This document shows positions 42,391 through 52,177 of a stretch of DNA of 64,000 bases, one piece after another. This DNA is from Alistipes onderdonkii (GTDB lineage Bacteria; Bacteroidota; Bacteroidia; Bacteroidales; Rikenellaceae): the NCBI RefSeq assembly GCF_025145285.1, contig NZ_CP102251.1, positions 1,550,001-1,614,000 of the forward strand, read 5' to 3'. The translations under genes were made by a program, and so were the position numbers. Position 1 is the first letter of the stretch. Every line of letters starts with the position of its first letter. The notes under the pieces are model-generated. The model did no database searches. It was not told the origin of the DNA and saw nothing but the letters and a program-made list of their open reading frames with translations.

Positions 42391-43308
42391 ATGAAGAATT
42401 CATTAAATTCGTCGGCCCAGCAGCCGATGATTGTGAAGTACGTTGAGGCCCTTCACAACGGAATCCAGTCTCAGGCGCTTTCGCGCTACGCAATCGGCTA
42501 CATCCTCCGTGGCACGAAATATATTTACGACGGGGATAAGCGCCAGACCCTCACGCGCGGAGACGTATTCTACCTCGGCATCGGGCACCACTATATCGAG
42601 AACTTCCCGGAAAACGGGCAGCCCTTCGAACAAGTGCTCTTTTATTATACGCCGGCAGACCTCCAGCGGATACTGCTACACCTGAACATCACCTACGGGC
42701 TGAACATTTCGAACGAACATTCGTGCGAAAACTGCCGCAACCGTTCGCATGTCTCGATGCCCGCCTGGAATTCGATCCGCAACTTTTTCGTCAATACCAA
42801 CAACTACCTGCGCGACGAGGATTTCCACCGCGACGAGACGGCCGAGAACATCAAGATGACCGAATTGATCTACCTCATCGCCTCGCACGAAGACTGCTGC
42901 CTGAAGAGCAAACTGCTCAGCAACGTCGATGCAGCCAAGGAGAATTTCGAACAGATCGTCTACGACCACATCTTCAAGGATATTTCGATCGAAGAACTCT
43001 CGAAGTTGACGAACCGTTCGCTCACCTCGTTCAAAAAGGAATTCCGGCGCCATTTCATGATGCCGCCGCACAAATGGTACATCCGCCAGCGCCTGATGCA
43101 TTCGCGCCTGCTGCTGATCTCGACTTCGAAGTCAATTTCGGAAATCGGCAATGCCTGTACATTCCCCAACACGTCGCACTTTATTAAACTTTTCAAAAAG
43201 GAGTACCAGATGACGCCAGCCGCTTACCGGAACCGCCACATCACTTCGCTCGCTCCCGAGGCGCAGCCCGCCGCTAAGGAAACCGAGGAAATCCGCGAGG
43301 CGTTATAG
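42391..43308 (+). CDS. AraC-family transcriptional regulator
   Basis: This 305-residue regulator has a cupin-like N-terminal sensing domain (GTKYIYDGDKRQTLTRGDVFYLGIGHHYIENF). A C-terminal double HTH spans about residues 190-290 (DISIEELSKLTNRSLTSFKKEF and SISEIGNACTFPNTSHFIKLFKKEYQMTP). A Cys pair in the middle (CENC, near residue 113) could bind metal or sense redox. No neighbouring target operon is obvious. Confidence 0.92.
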   Translation: MKNSLNSSAQQPMIVKYVEALHNGIQSQALSRYAIGYILRGTKYIYDGDKRQTLTRGDVFYLGIGHHYIENFPENGQPFEQVLFYYTPADLQRILLHLNITYGLNISNEHSCENCRNRSHVSMPAWNSIRNFFVNTNNYLRDEDFHRDETAENIKMTELIYLIASHEDCCLKSKLLSNVDAAKENFEQIVYDHIFKDISIEELSKLTNRSLTSFKKEFRRHFMMPPHKWYIRQRLMHSRLLLISTSKSISEIGNACTFPNTSHFIKLFKKEYQMTPAAYRNRHITSLAPEAQPAAKETEEIREAL

Positions 43309-43399
43309 TTCGCAACTTACAAAACCGTTAGTATTTTAAAAATTTTAATTATAATTTAACAGATTTTTTTCGGTTAGGTTAAAAAAATGTTACAAAAGA

Positions 43400-43431
43400 T
43401 TTGGAAGATTGTGATTTTCCATTTATCTTTG
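43400..43431 (+). promoter_or_regulatory. Strong promoter of a candidate small RNA
   Basis: TTTG (43400-43403), a 20-nt spacer and TATCTTTG (43424-43431): a complete -33/-7 pair not followed by any gene. Confidence 0.7.
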
Positions 43432-43436
43432 TATAA

Positions 43437-43521
43437 CAAAACGTGGGATTCTCCCACTCTCATTAACCTAACTAACCTAACCAGAGGGGTTTGCTACTGC
43501 CAGGCAGCAAACCCCTTTCTC
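43437..43521 (+). ncRNA. Candidate small RNA of about 80 nt
   Basis: A full promoter and a strong terminator hairpin (AGGGGTTTGCT/AGCAAACCCCT, 43485-43516) enclose about 80 non-coding bases. The predicted transcript has a 5' hairpin GTGGGA-TTC-TCCCAC, an open linker with the repeat AACCTAACTAACCTAACC, and the terminator stem. This layout is typical of a base-pairing regulatory RNA. No open frame fits. It could instead be a leader that terminates before lipA, but lipA has its own promoter. Confidence 0.55.
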
Positions 43522-43742
43522 TGTCCGGAAAAGCCACCCGACAGCATCCGATATTGAATAATTGCGGTTTTCAGGGCCGCATTTTTTATTTTTTTAATTG
43601 GATGCCACGCAGGCCGCCGCAGGCGCTCCCCCGGAAACAGCCCGAAAACAGCCCGGAGAAGGCAAACCCGCGAAGAGGCATACCAGAGGCGGGGTGCCGA
43701 AAGAAAATAGGGCATTCATAGGAATTATCAATTATTTTTTCG

Positions 43743-43750
43743 TATTTTTG
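43743..43750 (+). promoter_or_regulatory. lipA promoter, -7 box
   Basis: TATTTTTG, 26 bases before the lipA ATG. Confidence 0.55.
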
Positions 43751-43776
43751 CATCAATTGGAAAATAATGAACTTAA

Positions 43777-44658
43777 ATGCCGAAGTTTTATGACAAGGTA
43801 GATGTACTGAAAAAACCAGGATGGTTGAAGATCCGGCTCCACCGCACCCCGGAATATGCCGAGGTACAGCAAATAGTCGACAAACATGCGTTGCATACGA
43901 TTTGCAGCAGCGGCATGTGTCCGAACAAGGCCGAATGCTGGAGCCGCAGAACCGCAACCTTCATGATCCTGGGAGACATCTGCACCCGAGGCTGCCGCTT
44001 CTGTGCAACGAAAACAGGACACCCCCTTGCCCCCGACGCCGAGGAACCCCGACGGGTCGCCGAAAGCGTCGCACTGATGAAACTGAGGTATGTCGTCGTT
44101 ACTTCTGTGACGCGTGACGACCTGCCGGACGGCGGTGCCGCACACTGGGCCCAAACCGTCCGCGCCATCCGCACACAGAATCCCGACGCCGTAATTGAGC
44201 TCCTTATTCCCGATCTCGACGCACAGCCCGCCCCGCTGGACGTGGTCGTCGCGTCGAAGCCCGATATAATCGGGCACAACATCGAAACCGTCGAGCGGCT
44301 GACCCCGGTGGTGCGTTCCAAGGCAAAGTACCGTACGAGCCTGGAAACCCTGCGCTACCTGAGCGCACAGGGTGTCGCAACGAAAAGCGGACTGATGGTC
44401 GGACTTGGCGAGAGCGATGATGAAGTATTACAAACCCTGCACGACCTGCGCGACGCAGGCGTGGGGATCGTAACACTCGGTCAGTACCTTCGTCCCACTC
44501 TGGAGCACTACCCCGTTGCGGCGTATATCACTCCTGAAAAATTCGAATGGTACAGACTGAAAGCGCTGGAAATGGGCTTCAGCTACTGCGCGAGCGCACC
44601 CTTAGTCCGCTCGTCGTACATGGCGGAAGAGGCCCTGAAGAGCGTCAAAAGTTTGTAG
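43777..44658 (+). CDS. lipA: Lipoyl synthase
   Basis: This 293-residue radical SAM enzyme inserts two sulfurs into protein-bound octanoate. The auxiliary cluster motif CSSGMCPNKAEC lies near residues 47-58 and the radical SAM motif CTRGCRFC near residues 73-80; the end has the usual SSYMAEE. lipB begins 2 bases after its stop, so lipoate synthesis and octanoyl transfer are made together. Confidence 0.96.
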   Translation: MPKFYDKVDVLKKPGWLKIRLHRTPEYAEVQQIVDKHALHTICSSGMCPNKAECWSRRTATFMILGDICTRGCRFCATKTGHPLAPDAEEPRRVAESVALMKLRYVVVTSVTRDDLPDGGAAHWAQTVRAIRTQNPDAVIELLIPDLDAQPAPLDVVVASKPDIIGHNIETVERLTPVVRSKAKYRTSLETLRYLSAQGVATKSGLMVGLGESDDEVLQTLHDLRDAGVGIVTLGQYLRPTLEHYPVAAYITPEKFEWYRLKALEMGFSYCASAPLVRSSYMAEEALKSVKSL

Positions 44659-44660
44659 CG

Positions 44661-45728
44661 ATGGATGCTTCCTGCCGGGATCTCGGACTGATGGACTACA
44701 AAACCTGCTGGGAATTGCAGCAGGGACTGTTCGATGCTCTGGTAGCCCGCAAGGCAGCCTGCAAGGGCGCAACGAAACAGGCGGCGGCAATCCCGGCGGC
44801 ATACGCCGGCACCGCGGAAGCAGATCAGGCATCCGCGCGGGAGCCGGCACAGCGATCGGCAGAGGCAATGCCCAGCAAGGCGGGAACGCAATCCGGCAAA
44901 GGGTCGGAATCCCCAACAGGCGGCGTATCCGCAGCAGAGGGCGTCGAACCGTCAGGCGCCACCGGAGAAGGCTCCGCCAGCGCAGGCACGATCCTTTTGG
45001 TGGAACACCCGCCGGTATACACACTCGGCAAAAGCGGCCATGCCGAAAATCTGCTGATAGGCCGCGAAGCGCTCGAAGCGATGGGCGCACAGTTCTTTCA
45101 CATCGACAGAGGGGGCGACATCACCTTCCACGGCCCGGGGCAGCTGGTCTGCTATCCGATCCTCGACCTCGAACGCCTGGGCATCGGGCTGAGGGACTAC
45201 ATCGGGGCACTGGAAGAGGCCGTCATCCGCACCGTGGCGGCATACGGCATCACGGCCGGCCGCATGGCAGGCGCCTCGGGGGTCTGGATCGGCCCCGGAA
45301 TCGGCGGGGAAACAGGGAGCCGGACAACCGGCTGCCGCGGAGATAACGGCGGCAACTGTAACATCGGCGGTAAAAGCGACGGCGGCAAAAGCGGCGACAG
45401 CGGCGAAAACCGCAACGAGGCCGGAATCTGCGACAGCGGCAGAACCTGCGATAGCGAAATCGGCGTCGGGAACCGGGCATCCGCAAGGGTGCCGCGCAAG
45501 ATTTGCGCAATAGGTGTCCGGTCGTCACGTTATATCACCATGCACGGGTTCGCGCTGAACGTCACGACCGACCTGGGGTGGTTCACGCGCATCAATCCCT
45601 GCGGGTTTACCGACCGGGGGGTAACCTCGATCGAACGGGAAACGGGCCGCAAGGCCGCAATGGGCGAAGTAAAGGAGCTCGTTGTCAAATTTTTAAGTGA
45701 GATATTAAATGTTAGAATATATAAATAG
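44661..45728 (+). CDS. lipB: Octanoyltransferase LipB with two low-complexity insertions
   Basis: This protein transfers octanoate from acyl carrier protein to lipoyl domains. Core motifs are intact: VEHPPVYTLGKSG, HIDRGGDITFHGPGQLVCYP, the catalytic Lys (K280 in RKICAIGVRSS) and Cys (C314 in INPCGFTDRG). At 355 residues it is far longer than the usual 210-230. Residues 31-109 (Ala/Ser/Gly-rich) and 211-279 (Gly/Ser/Asn-rich with several Cys) are insertions in two loops. The ATG at 44661 follows the lipA stop by 2 bases; the frame is also open further upstream inside lipA. recJ follows after 8 bases. Confidence 0.9.
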   Translation: MDASCRDLGLMDYKTCWELQQGLFDALVARKAACKGATKQAAAIPAAYAGTAEADQASAREPAQRSAEAMPSKAGTQSGKGSESPTGGVSAAEGVEPSGATGEGSASAGTILLVEHPPVYTLGKSGHAENLLIGREALEAMGAQFFHIDRGGDITFHGPGQLVCYPILDLERLGIGLRDYIGALEEAVIRTVAAYGITAGRMAGASGVWIGPGIGGETGSRTTGCRGDNGGNCNIGGKSDGGKSGDSGENRNEAGICDSGRTCDSEIGVGNRASARVPRKICAIGVRSSRYITMHGFALNVTTDLGWFTRINPCGFTDRGVTSIERETGRKAAMGEVKELVVKFLSEILNVRIYK

Positions 45729-45736
45729 TAAATCGT

Positions 45737-47503
45737 ATGCCTATAGAAAAACGATGGGTAGTGAAACCGCAGGGCGATTCCGAGGCGGTGGCGAAGCTCG
45801 CTGCCGTGCTCAGGATTTCTCCCGTGCTGGCGAACCTGCTCGTACAGAGAGGCATAGACACCGTAGAAAAGGCGGACAAGTTCTTTAAACCCAGTCTCGC
45901 CGACCTCCACGACCCGTTCCTGATGAAGGACATGGACAAGGCGGTCGAGCGGGTCGAGCGGGCCGTTCGTAACAATGAGAAAATCATGGTTTACGGCGAC
46001 TACGACGTGGACGGCTGTACGGCCGTTGCACTGGTGTACAAGTTCCTGCGCCAGATCGGGCATAAAAACCTGATGTTCTACATCCCCGACCGCTATACCG
46101 AAGGTTACGGTATCTCGGTCAAGGGTATCGACCTGGCAGCCCGCAAGGGCGTGGGTCTTATCATCGCCTTGGACTGCGGTATCAAAGCCACGGAAAAGGT
46201 AGTCTATGCAAAGACGAAGGGCGTGGATTTCATCATCTGCGACCATCACCTCCCGGCCGAGGAAATTCCCCGTGCCGTAGCTGTCCTGGATCCCAAGCGG
46301 GTCGATTGTTCCTATCCGTTCGACGAATTGTCGGGCTGCGGCGTAGGCTTCAAGCTCGTGCAGGCCTATGCGCAGAAAAACCGGATCCCGTTCGAACAGA
46401 TCAGCCCGCTGTTAGACCTGCTGGTCGTGAGCATCGCTTCGGATATCGTACCCTTGGTGGGCGAAAACCGTATCCTTGCCCATTTCGGGTTGAAAGACCT
46501 CAACCGCGAACCGTCGAAAGGATTGCTGTCGATCATCAAGATCTGCGGCCTGGACAAGCACAACATCACCATCGACGACATCGTCTTCAAGATCGGGCCG
46601 CGTATCAACGCCGCCGGACGTATGCGGATGGACGAGAACGACGAAAACGCCTCGCCCTCGGGCGGGCATGCGGCCGTCGAGTTGCTGATCGAAGGCAACG
46701 AAAGCATCGCCGCGGAGTTCGGGAACGTCATCGACGCCTACAACCAGGATCGCAAGTCGATCGACCGTTCGGTGACACAGGAAGCGCACGATTTTATCGA
46801 GCGCAACCCCGCAATGAAAGAGCTGAAGAGCACGGTGATCTACAATCCCAAGTGGATGAAGGGCATCGTGGGAATCGTCGCCTCGCGCCTGATCGAGACC
46901 TATTACCGGCCGACAGTAGTGCTGACGATGAGCAACGGCTTCGTGACGGGGTCGGCACGCTCGGTACCGGGCTTCGACCTTTACCAGGCCGTGGAGTCGT
47001 GCTCGGATCTGCTGGAGAACTTCGGCGGGCATATGTATGCCGCCGGGCTGACGATGCGACCCGAGAACGTCGAGGAATTCACGCGCAGGTTCAACGCCTA
47101 TGTCGAGGAGAACATCGACCCGCAGATGCTTATGCCGCAGGTGGATATCGACAGCGAACTGCTCTTCTCGGACATCACCCCCGCGTTCCGCAAAGACCTC
47201 AACCGCTTCCAGCCTTTCGGCCCGGGCAATACGGCGCCGGTCTTCGCGACCTACGGCGTAAGCAACCACGGCGATGCCAAACTGGTCGGCGTGGAGTGCG
47301 AACACCTGCGCATGGATCTGATCCAGCGGCAGAAACCCAACACGAAGATCCAGTCGATCGCCTTCCAGCAACCCACGCATTACGAATGGGTGCGCTCGGG
47401 ACGCCCGATCGACGTATGTTACCAGATCGTAGAGAACCATTACCGGGGGACGGTTACCACCCAACTCCGCATCAAGGACATCAAACCGGTCATGAACCGA
47501 TAA
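45737..47503 (+). CDS. recJ: Single-stranded-DNA-specific exonuclease RecJ
   Basis: This 588-residue DHH-family exonuclease has motifs VYGDYDVDGCTAVAL and ICDHHLP in the N-terminal catalytic part, and DHHA1-domain features FGGHMYAAGLTM and FQPFGPGNTAPVF. It degrades single-stranded DNA 5' to 3' in repair and recombination. It ends the lipA-lipB-recJ unit, with a terminator after it. Confidence 0.96.
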   Translation: MPIEKRWVVKPQGDSEAVAKLAAVLRISPVLANLLVQRGIDTVEKADKFFKPSLADLHDPFLMKDMDKAVERVERAVRNNEKIMVYGDYDVDGCTAVALVYKFLRQIGHKNLMFYIPDRYTEGYGISVKGIDLAARKGVGLIIALDCGIKATEKVVYAKTKGVDFIICDHHLPAEEIPRAVAVLDPKRVDCSYPFDELSGCGVGFKLVQAYAQKNRIPFEQISPLLDLLVVSIASDIVPLVGENRILAHFGLKDLNREPSKGLLSIIKICGLDKHNITIDDIVFKIGPRINAAGRMRMDENDENASPSGGHAAVELLIEGNESIAAEFGNVIDAYNQDRKSIDRSVTQEAHDFIERNPAMKELKSTVIYNPKWMKGIVGIVASRLIETYYRPTVVLTMSNGFVTGSARSVPGFDLYQAVESCSDLLENFGGHMYAAGLTMRPENVEEFTRRFNAYVEENIDPQMLMPQVDIDSELLFSDITPAFRKDLNRFQPFGPGNTAPVFATYGVSNHGDAKLVGVECEHLRMDLIQRQKPNTKIQSIAFQQPTHYEWVRSGRPIDVCYQIVENHYRGTVTTQLRIKDIKPVMNR

Positions 47504-47517
47504 CTTTACATAAGAAG

Positions 47518-47549
47518 GGAGGGGGCTGTCTTCCGGCAGCCCCCTCCCG
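47518..47549 (+). terminator. Terminator after recJ
   Basis: GGGAGGGGGCTG pairs with CAGCCCCCTCCC. The T-tract that follows is also the -7 box (TATTTTTG, 47551-47558) of the next gene. Confidence 0.85.
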
Positions 47550-47593
47550 CTATTTTTGCGTCATACACTACTACCTTGCGTCCCTTTTTCCCC

Positions 47594-50500
47594 ATGAACA
47601 TGCCGACCACCCGGCCCGGCCTCCGGTTCCGGCCCCTCGTATGGGCCCTGCTTTTAGGCTGCATTTTAACATACCCCTTCTCACCGGCCGTCAGCAGACC
47701 TCCCGGTGACAAACGCGATTATATACTGGTAATCAACACCTATGCGGAATCGACCCCGTGGAGCAGAGGTATCATCGCAGACATCACGGCACACGTCGAA
47801 CAGATCGAGAACCTGGAACTCTACACCGAACATATGACCCTGCTGTTGGTGGATTCCCCCGAGGACATCAGGACATTCGAGGCGAATCTCCTGCGCGAAT
47901 ACGGCAAAAAACCTCCCCAGGCCCTGGTGCTGATCGGAACCCCGGCTGCCCTGTTGCGCAACTTCATCAACAGCATATGGCAAGATATCCCGACCATCGT
48001 ATGTGCCGAACAGGATTTCATCGGGCCGGATAAATACTACCTCAAAAGGCAGCCCATCCCCGCATCGGAACAGGTTCCCCTCCGGGCGCTGGCAGACCAG
48101 GACAATCTGACCCTGCTTTATTCGCCGGCCTATCTCGACCAAAGCATCGACCTGATGAAGCGCATACTGCCCGGCATGGACAGGCTCGTATTCATAGACG
48201 ACGCACGCTACGTCAATCGGCAAACGGAACACGACCTCGCGGAGCTGCTCGGCTCGAAATACCCCGGCATGAAATACACGGTTTATTCGGCCGACAAGAT
48301 CGGGATCGACCAACTGCTCGATTCGCTGAGTACGATCGATGTAAAACAGACCGGCGTACTCTTCTCCTCGTGGCATTACCTGAAGAACATGTCAGGGCGT
48401 AACGAAATTATGACCAACCCGTTCAAGGTCATCGCCAGTTCGTCCGTACCGTTGTTCTCGCTGCGCCCGACCGGACTCAAGAGCAGCGGCATGATCGGGG
48501 GTTACGTATACGGCGAGAACGAATATTCCGACCGGCTGATCGCCACCATAGATGCAGTGCTGGAGGGCAAGCAGCCGCGCGACATTCCCTTTTACACCCT
48601 GGCCGGTGCACAACCCGTCTTCAACTACCCGGTACTGCTCCGGCACAACATCTCCCCGAACGCCTGCCCGACGAATACCCTGTTTTTCGACAAACCGTCC
48701 TCGTTCATGGAGCGGTATAAAACCGAGATAGGTGTCTGCGGCAGCATATTCCTGTTATTCCTCATCTTCCAGCAATGGAGGATCGCCGTCCTGCGCAAGG
48801 TCGACGCAGCCCACCAGAAAGAAATGGAAACCCAGGCCAAATACTCGCACCTGTTCAACAACATGCCGATCCTGTACATGCAGGAACGGGTCGTATTCGA
48901 CGCACAAGGGACGGCCATAGACACTGTTTATGTCGATGTAAACGCCCACTTCGAACGCTCCTTCTACCCCCTGGACGAAGTGGCGGGCAAATCCGGGTCG
49001 ACGGTTTTCCCGGAGTCGATGCCCCAGTTCATGCCGATCATCGACATCGTACTGAAAGAAAAGCGGAGCGTTACCTTCCCCTATTACCACAAGCCGGTGA
49101 ATATTTTCTACGAGGTCGTCATCTGCCCCTCGTACCAGCAGGATACGGTCGACATTTTCTGCATCGACAGCACGGCCCTGCACAACGCCCAGAAAAAGGT
49201 GGATTCGGTAAACCGAAAACTCGCATTGGCGCTCAACGTGGCCAACATCATCCCCTGGAAGTGGAATCTTACGAACCACACTATCCTGTGCGACCTCAAC
49301 AAGGCGGCCAAGATGGCCGCCGGAATGTCGCTGGCAAACAACGCCTCGCTTGCGGTGGACGAGGAGTGCTACTTCTCGAAAGTCCACAAGGAAGACCGGG
49401 AACGCGTCCGCGCAGCTTACAGGAACCTGATCGAAGGGCATACGGAGAAGGTCTGCGAAGAGTTCCGCGTCGTATCCAACGAGAGCGGGCACTGGCACAT
49501 GGAGTGGGTCGAGGCACAGGCCACGGTCGAAACCCGCGACTGCGATGGCAGGCCGCTGTCGCTGGTCGGGACATCGCTCGTGATCTCCGAACGCAAACAG
49601 ATGGAGCAGGAGCTGCTCACCGCACGCGACCGTACCGAAGAGTCGAACCGCCTGAAATCGGCATTCCTGGCCAACATGAGCCACGAGATACGCACGCCGC
49701 TCAATGCCATCGTCGGGTTTTCGGGCATCCTTGCCTCGACGGACGAAGAGCAGGAAAAGCAGGAATACATGTCGATCATCGAAAGCAACAATACGTTGTT
49801 GCTGCAACTCATCAGCGATATCCTCGACCTTTCGAAGATCGAGGCCGGGACGCTCGAATTCGTCCATACGGATTTCGAACTGAACAAGCTGATGCGCGAG
49901 AAAGAGAACGTCATGAGGCTGAAAACCGACCAAAACGTGGAGCTGGTATTCGAACAGCGGTATGAAACCTGCCACGTCCGCACCGACCGCAACCGCCTTT
50001 CGCAGCTGATGATAAACCTGCTGACGAACGCCGCGAAATTCACGCACCGGGGATCGATCCGCTTCGGCTACGAACTCCGTGCCGGACAACTCTATTTCTG
50101 GGTTGCGGACACCGGCTGCGGTATCCCCGCCGAACGGAAGGACGCAGTCTTCGAGCGCTTCGTCAAACTCAACTCGTTCAAGCAGGGCACGGGGCTCGGG
50201 CTTTCCATCTGCCGGACGATCGTAGAGCATTTGGGAGGAAATATCGGTGTGGAATCGGAAGAGGGCAAAGGTTCGACCTTCTGGTTCACGCTTCCGTACG
50301 TCCCCGGCAAACAGGAACCAGCAAAGATCCCGGCACAGATGCTGCAGGCCGTCCCGACGGTCGAGAAGGACAAGCTCGTAATCCTCATCGCCGAGGACAA
50401 CGAAAGCAATTACCGTCTTTTCGAGTCGATCCTGCGCCATGAATACAAGCTCGTACACGCCTGGAACGGCCGCGAAGCAGTCGATTTATTCAACCGGCAC

Positions 50501-50743
50501 ACACCGCACCTGGTGCTCATGGACATCAACATGCCCGTGATGGACGGCTACGAAGCCACGGCCGAGATCCGCAAACAATCGGCCGACGTGCCGATCATCG
50601 CCGTGACGGCTTTCGCCTTCGCATCCGACGAACAGAAGGTACTCTCGAGCGGATTCGACGGCTATATGCCCAAGCCGATCAACGCCCGGCAGCTCAAAAC
50701 ACAGGTACTCGACATGCTGCGCACGCGCATGACGCTGATTTAA
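47594..50743 (+). CDS. Hybrid sensor histidine kinase/response regulator with periplasmic sensor
   Basis: This protein has about 1049 residues. An N-terminal signal/anchor precedes a periplasmic domain (about 40-370) resembling ABC-type substrate-binding folds (YILVINTYAESTPWSRGII). A membrane helix (GSIFLLFLIFQQW) and PAS-like regions follow. The kinase has an H box (SHEIRTPLNAIVGF, near 696), an N box (NLLTNAAKF) and GTGLGLSICR. A C-terminal receiver domain (IAEDNESNYRLF, LMDINMPVMDGYEA, PKPINA) completes a phosphorelay. There is no output domain, so a separate partner is needed. A TTG at 47576 is an alternative start. Confidence 0.92.
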   Translation: MNMPTTRPGLRFRPLVWALLLGCILTYPFSPAVSRPPGDKRDYILVINTYAESTPWSRGIIADITAHVEQIENLELYTEHMTLLLVDSPEDIRTFEANLLREYGKKPPQALVLIGTPAALLRNFINSIWQDIPTIVCAEQDFIGPDKYYLKRQPIPASEQVPLRALADQDNLTLLYSPAYLDQSIDLMKRILPGMDRLVFIDDARYVNRQTEHDLAELLGSKYPGMKYTVYSADKIGIDQLLDSLSTIDVKQTGVLFSSWHYLKNMSGRNEIMTNPFKVIASSSVPLFSLRPTGLKSSGMIGGYVYGENEYSDRLIATIDAVLEGKQPRDIPFYTLAGAQPVFNYPVLLRHNISPNACPTNTLFFDKPSSFMERYKTEIGVCGSIFLLFLIFQQWRIAVLRKVDAAHQKEMETQAKYSHLFNNMPILYMQERVVFDAQGTAIDTVYVDVNAHFERSFYPLDEVAGKSGSTVFPESMPQFMPIIDIVLKEKRSVTFPYYHKPVNIFYEVVICPSYQQDTVDIFCIDSTALHNAQKKVDSVNRKLALALNVANIIPWKWNLTNHTILCDLNKAAKMAAGMSLANNASLAVDEECYFSKVHKEDRERVRAAYRNLIEGHTEKVCEEFRVVSNESGHWHMEWVEAQATVETRDCDGRPLSLVGTSLVISERKQMEQELLTARDRTEESNRLKSAFLANMSHEIRTPLNAIVGFSGILASTDEEQEKQEYMSIIESNNTLLLQLISDILDLSKIEAGTLEFVHTDFELNKLMREKENVMRLKTDQNVELVFEQRYETCHVRTDRNRLSQLMINLLTNAAKFTHRGSIRFGYELRAGQLYFWVADTGCGIPAERKDAVFERFVKLNSFKQGTGLGLSICRTIVEHLGGNIGVESEEGKGSTFWFTLPYVPGKQEPAKIPAQMLQAVPTVEKDKLVILIAEDNESNYRLFESILRHEYKLVHAWNGREAVDLFNRHTPHLVLMDINMPVMDGYEATAEIRKQSADVPIIAVTAFAFASDEQKVLSSGFDGYMPKPINARQLKTQVLDMLRTRMTLI

Positions 50744-52113
50744 TTGAAAAAGGGAGCCCCTTATCGGGACTTCCTTTAAAAGGATGTAACAGCCTGAGAA
50801 ATTGGGCTGTTACATTTTTTAGACGGGTCAAGGTGACGTTTTAACCAACGACAAAAGCCATGACCCGACATCATGGCTTTTGTGTTCGTACAAAATGACC
50901 TCAGACCAGGTAATCCCCTCGACAGGTCGGTTGCCGGTCTCAGAAAATTATCAACCACAGCATCCTCGGACTTAAAGCTTCAACCATTCCCGTTACAAGA
51001 TTCCCCATCGGATATATATAGCCCTTTTTTACCGAATCCTGAAATACGACGATCCTCCTTCTCCCGGTGAGCTCTACAAACCGAGGGATACATATTGCGA
51101 AACCTGGAAAAGGTATCGCGCGAAATCTTAAAACGCACACAGATATCCATCTTCATCGAACATGCGGATAATCGCCGAACCTCTACACGCTCACGGCCGA
51201 AGCCGCAGCCTTCCGCGTGGGGTTCCGCAAGGTCGGGATCTGTCAGGCTGATATAGTCTTCTCATAGACCGATATAATCGTAACTCCCGTATCTTTTACT
51301 GTGATTTTTGCCATATTGTCGATGATTCTTGGAGTTTCAGCTACAAAGACAGTCGTAATTCATTGAATTATGCGCTTTAGGATGAACTATTTATGGCTGA
51401 AAATACTATGAGAAATTATCGGGCTGACAATCGGCAGATGATGGAAAACCCCGGTCGAATACGTATCGCTATAAATCTTTTTCAGGATAAAAACGGAACA
51501 ACAAAGCGTTTTCTGTCCGTTATCTTCGTTCGGAAGACGATGGATTGCCCCTCCCGGAATTGCAATTAAATCGGATGGAATTTCATTATTTTATCGATCA
51601 TTTCTTATATTTGTGTATTCGAGTTCGGCCGACGACTGCCCCGGATGCGGTTAAACAGATAAATAATACGACGGTAAATCGATATACGAAAAGACTGCGT
51701 GAAAGCTGGCTCGCAGTTTATTCGTCGTATATGTCCATGTAGTCGGCCGAAGAGACAATGTGCAACTCTTTCGGTGCGTTTGCACTCTAATAAACATCCT
51801 CGCTGAAATAACACGAATAACGGGGGTGCAATCCACGCCCGGGGTTGCAGTCCCAATCTATCAACTTCGAATAAGCAATTCGGTTTAGCGAATACGAGAC
51901 AGTTTTATCGGCGCTTCCAGATCATCTCAAAGCCAATATTTCAGACTAACGAATCAATCATTATAAAATTAGTGAGTTTTATTTTCAATTCGAATAATGA
52001 GATAAAGGAAGCATCGGAGTTGAAATTACGCTACACCCCAATTATTAGGGGATTGAGTATATAGTCACCTTTTCAAATTCAGCCCTAAATTAAGACTCGA
52101 TTTTGTATATAAT
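50744..52113. other. Long stretch without a recognisable intact gene
   Basis: About 1.4 kb between the hybrid kinase and the kdp cluster. Short open frames occur (for example 51545-51742) but none resembles a known protein. A plus-strand stretch around 51186-51260 reads like a decayed AraC-type HTH (TLTAEAAAFRVGFRKVG), which is weak evidence. Probably eroded genes. Confidence 0.5.
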
Positions 52114-52142
52114 GAAGAAGTTGTCCTTAGGACAACTTCTTC
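52114..52142. terminator. Inverted repeat at the end of the kdp operon
   Basis: GAAGAAGTTGTCCT and its exact reverse complement flank one central base, 35 bases after the last kdp-operon stop codon (minus strand). Confidence 0.7.
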
Positions 52143-52177
52143 TCCAAACATATATATCAAAAACCTAACCGGATCGA

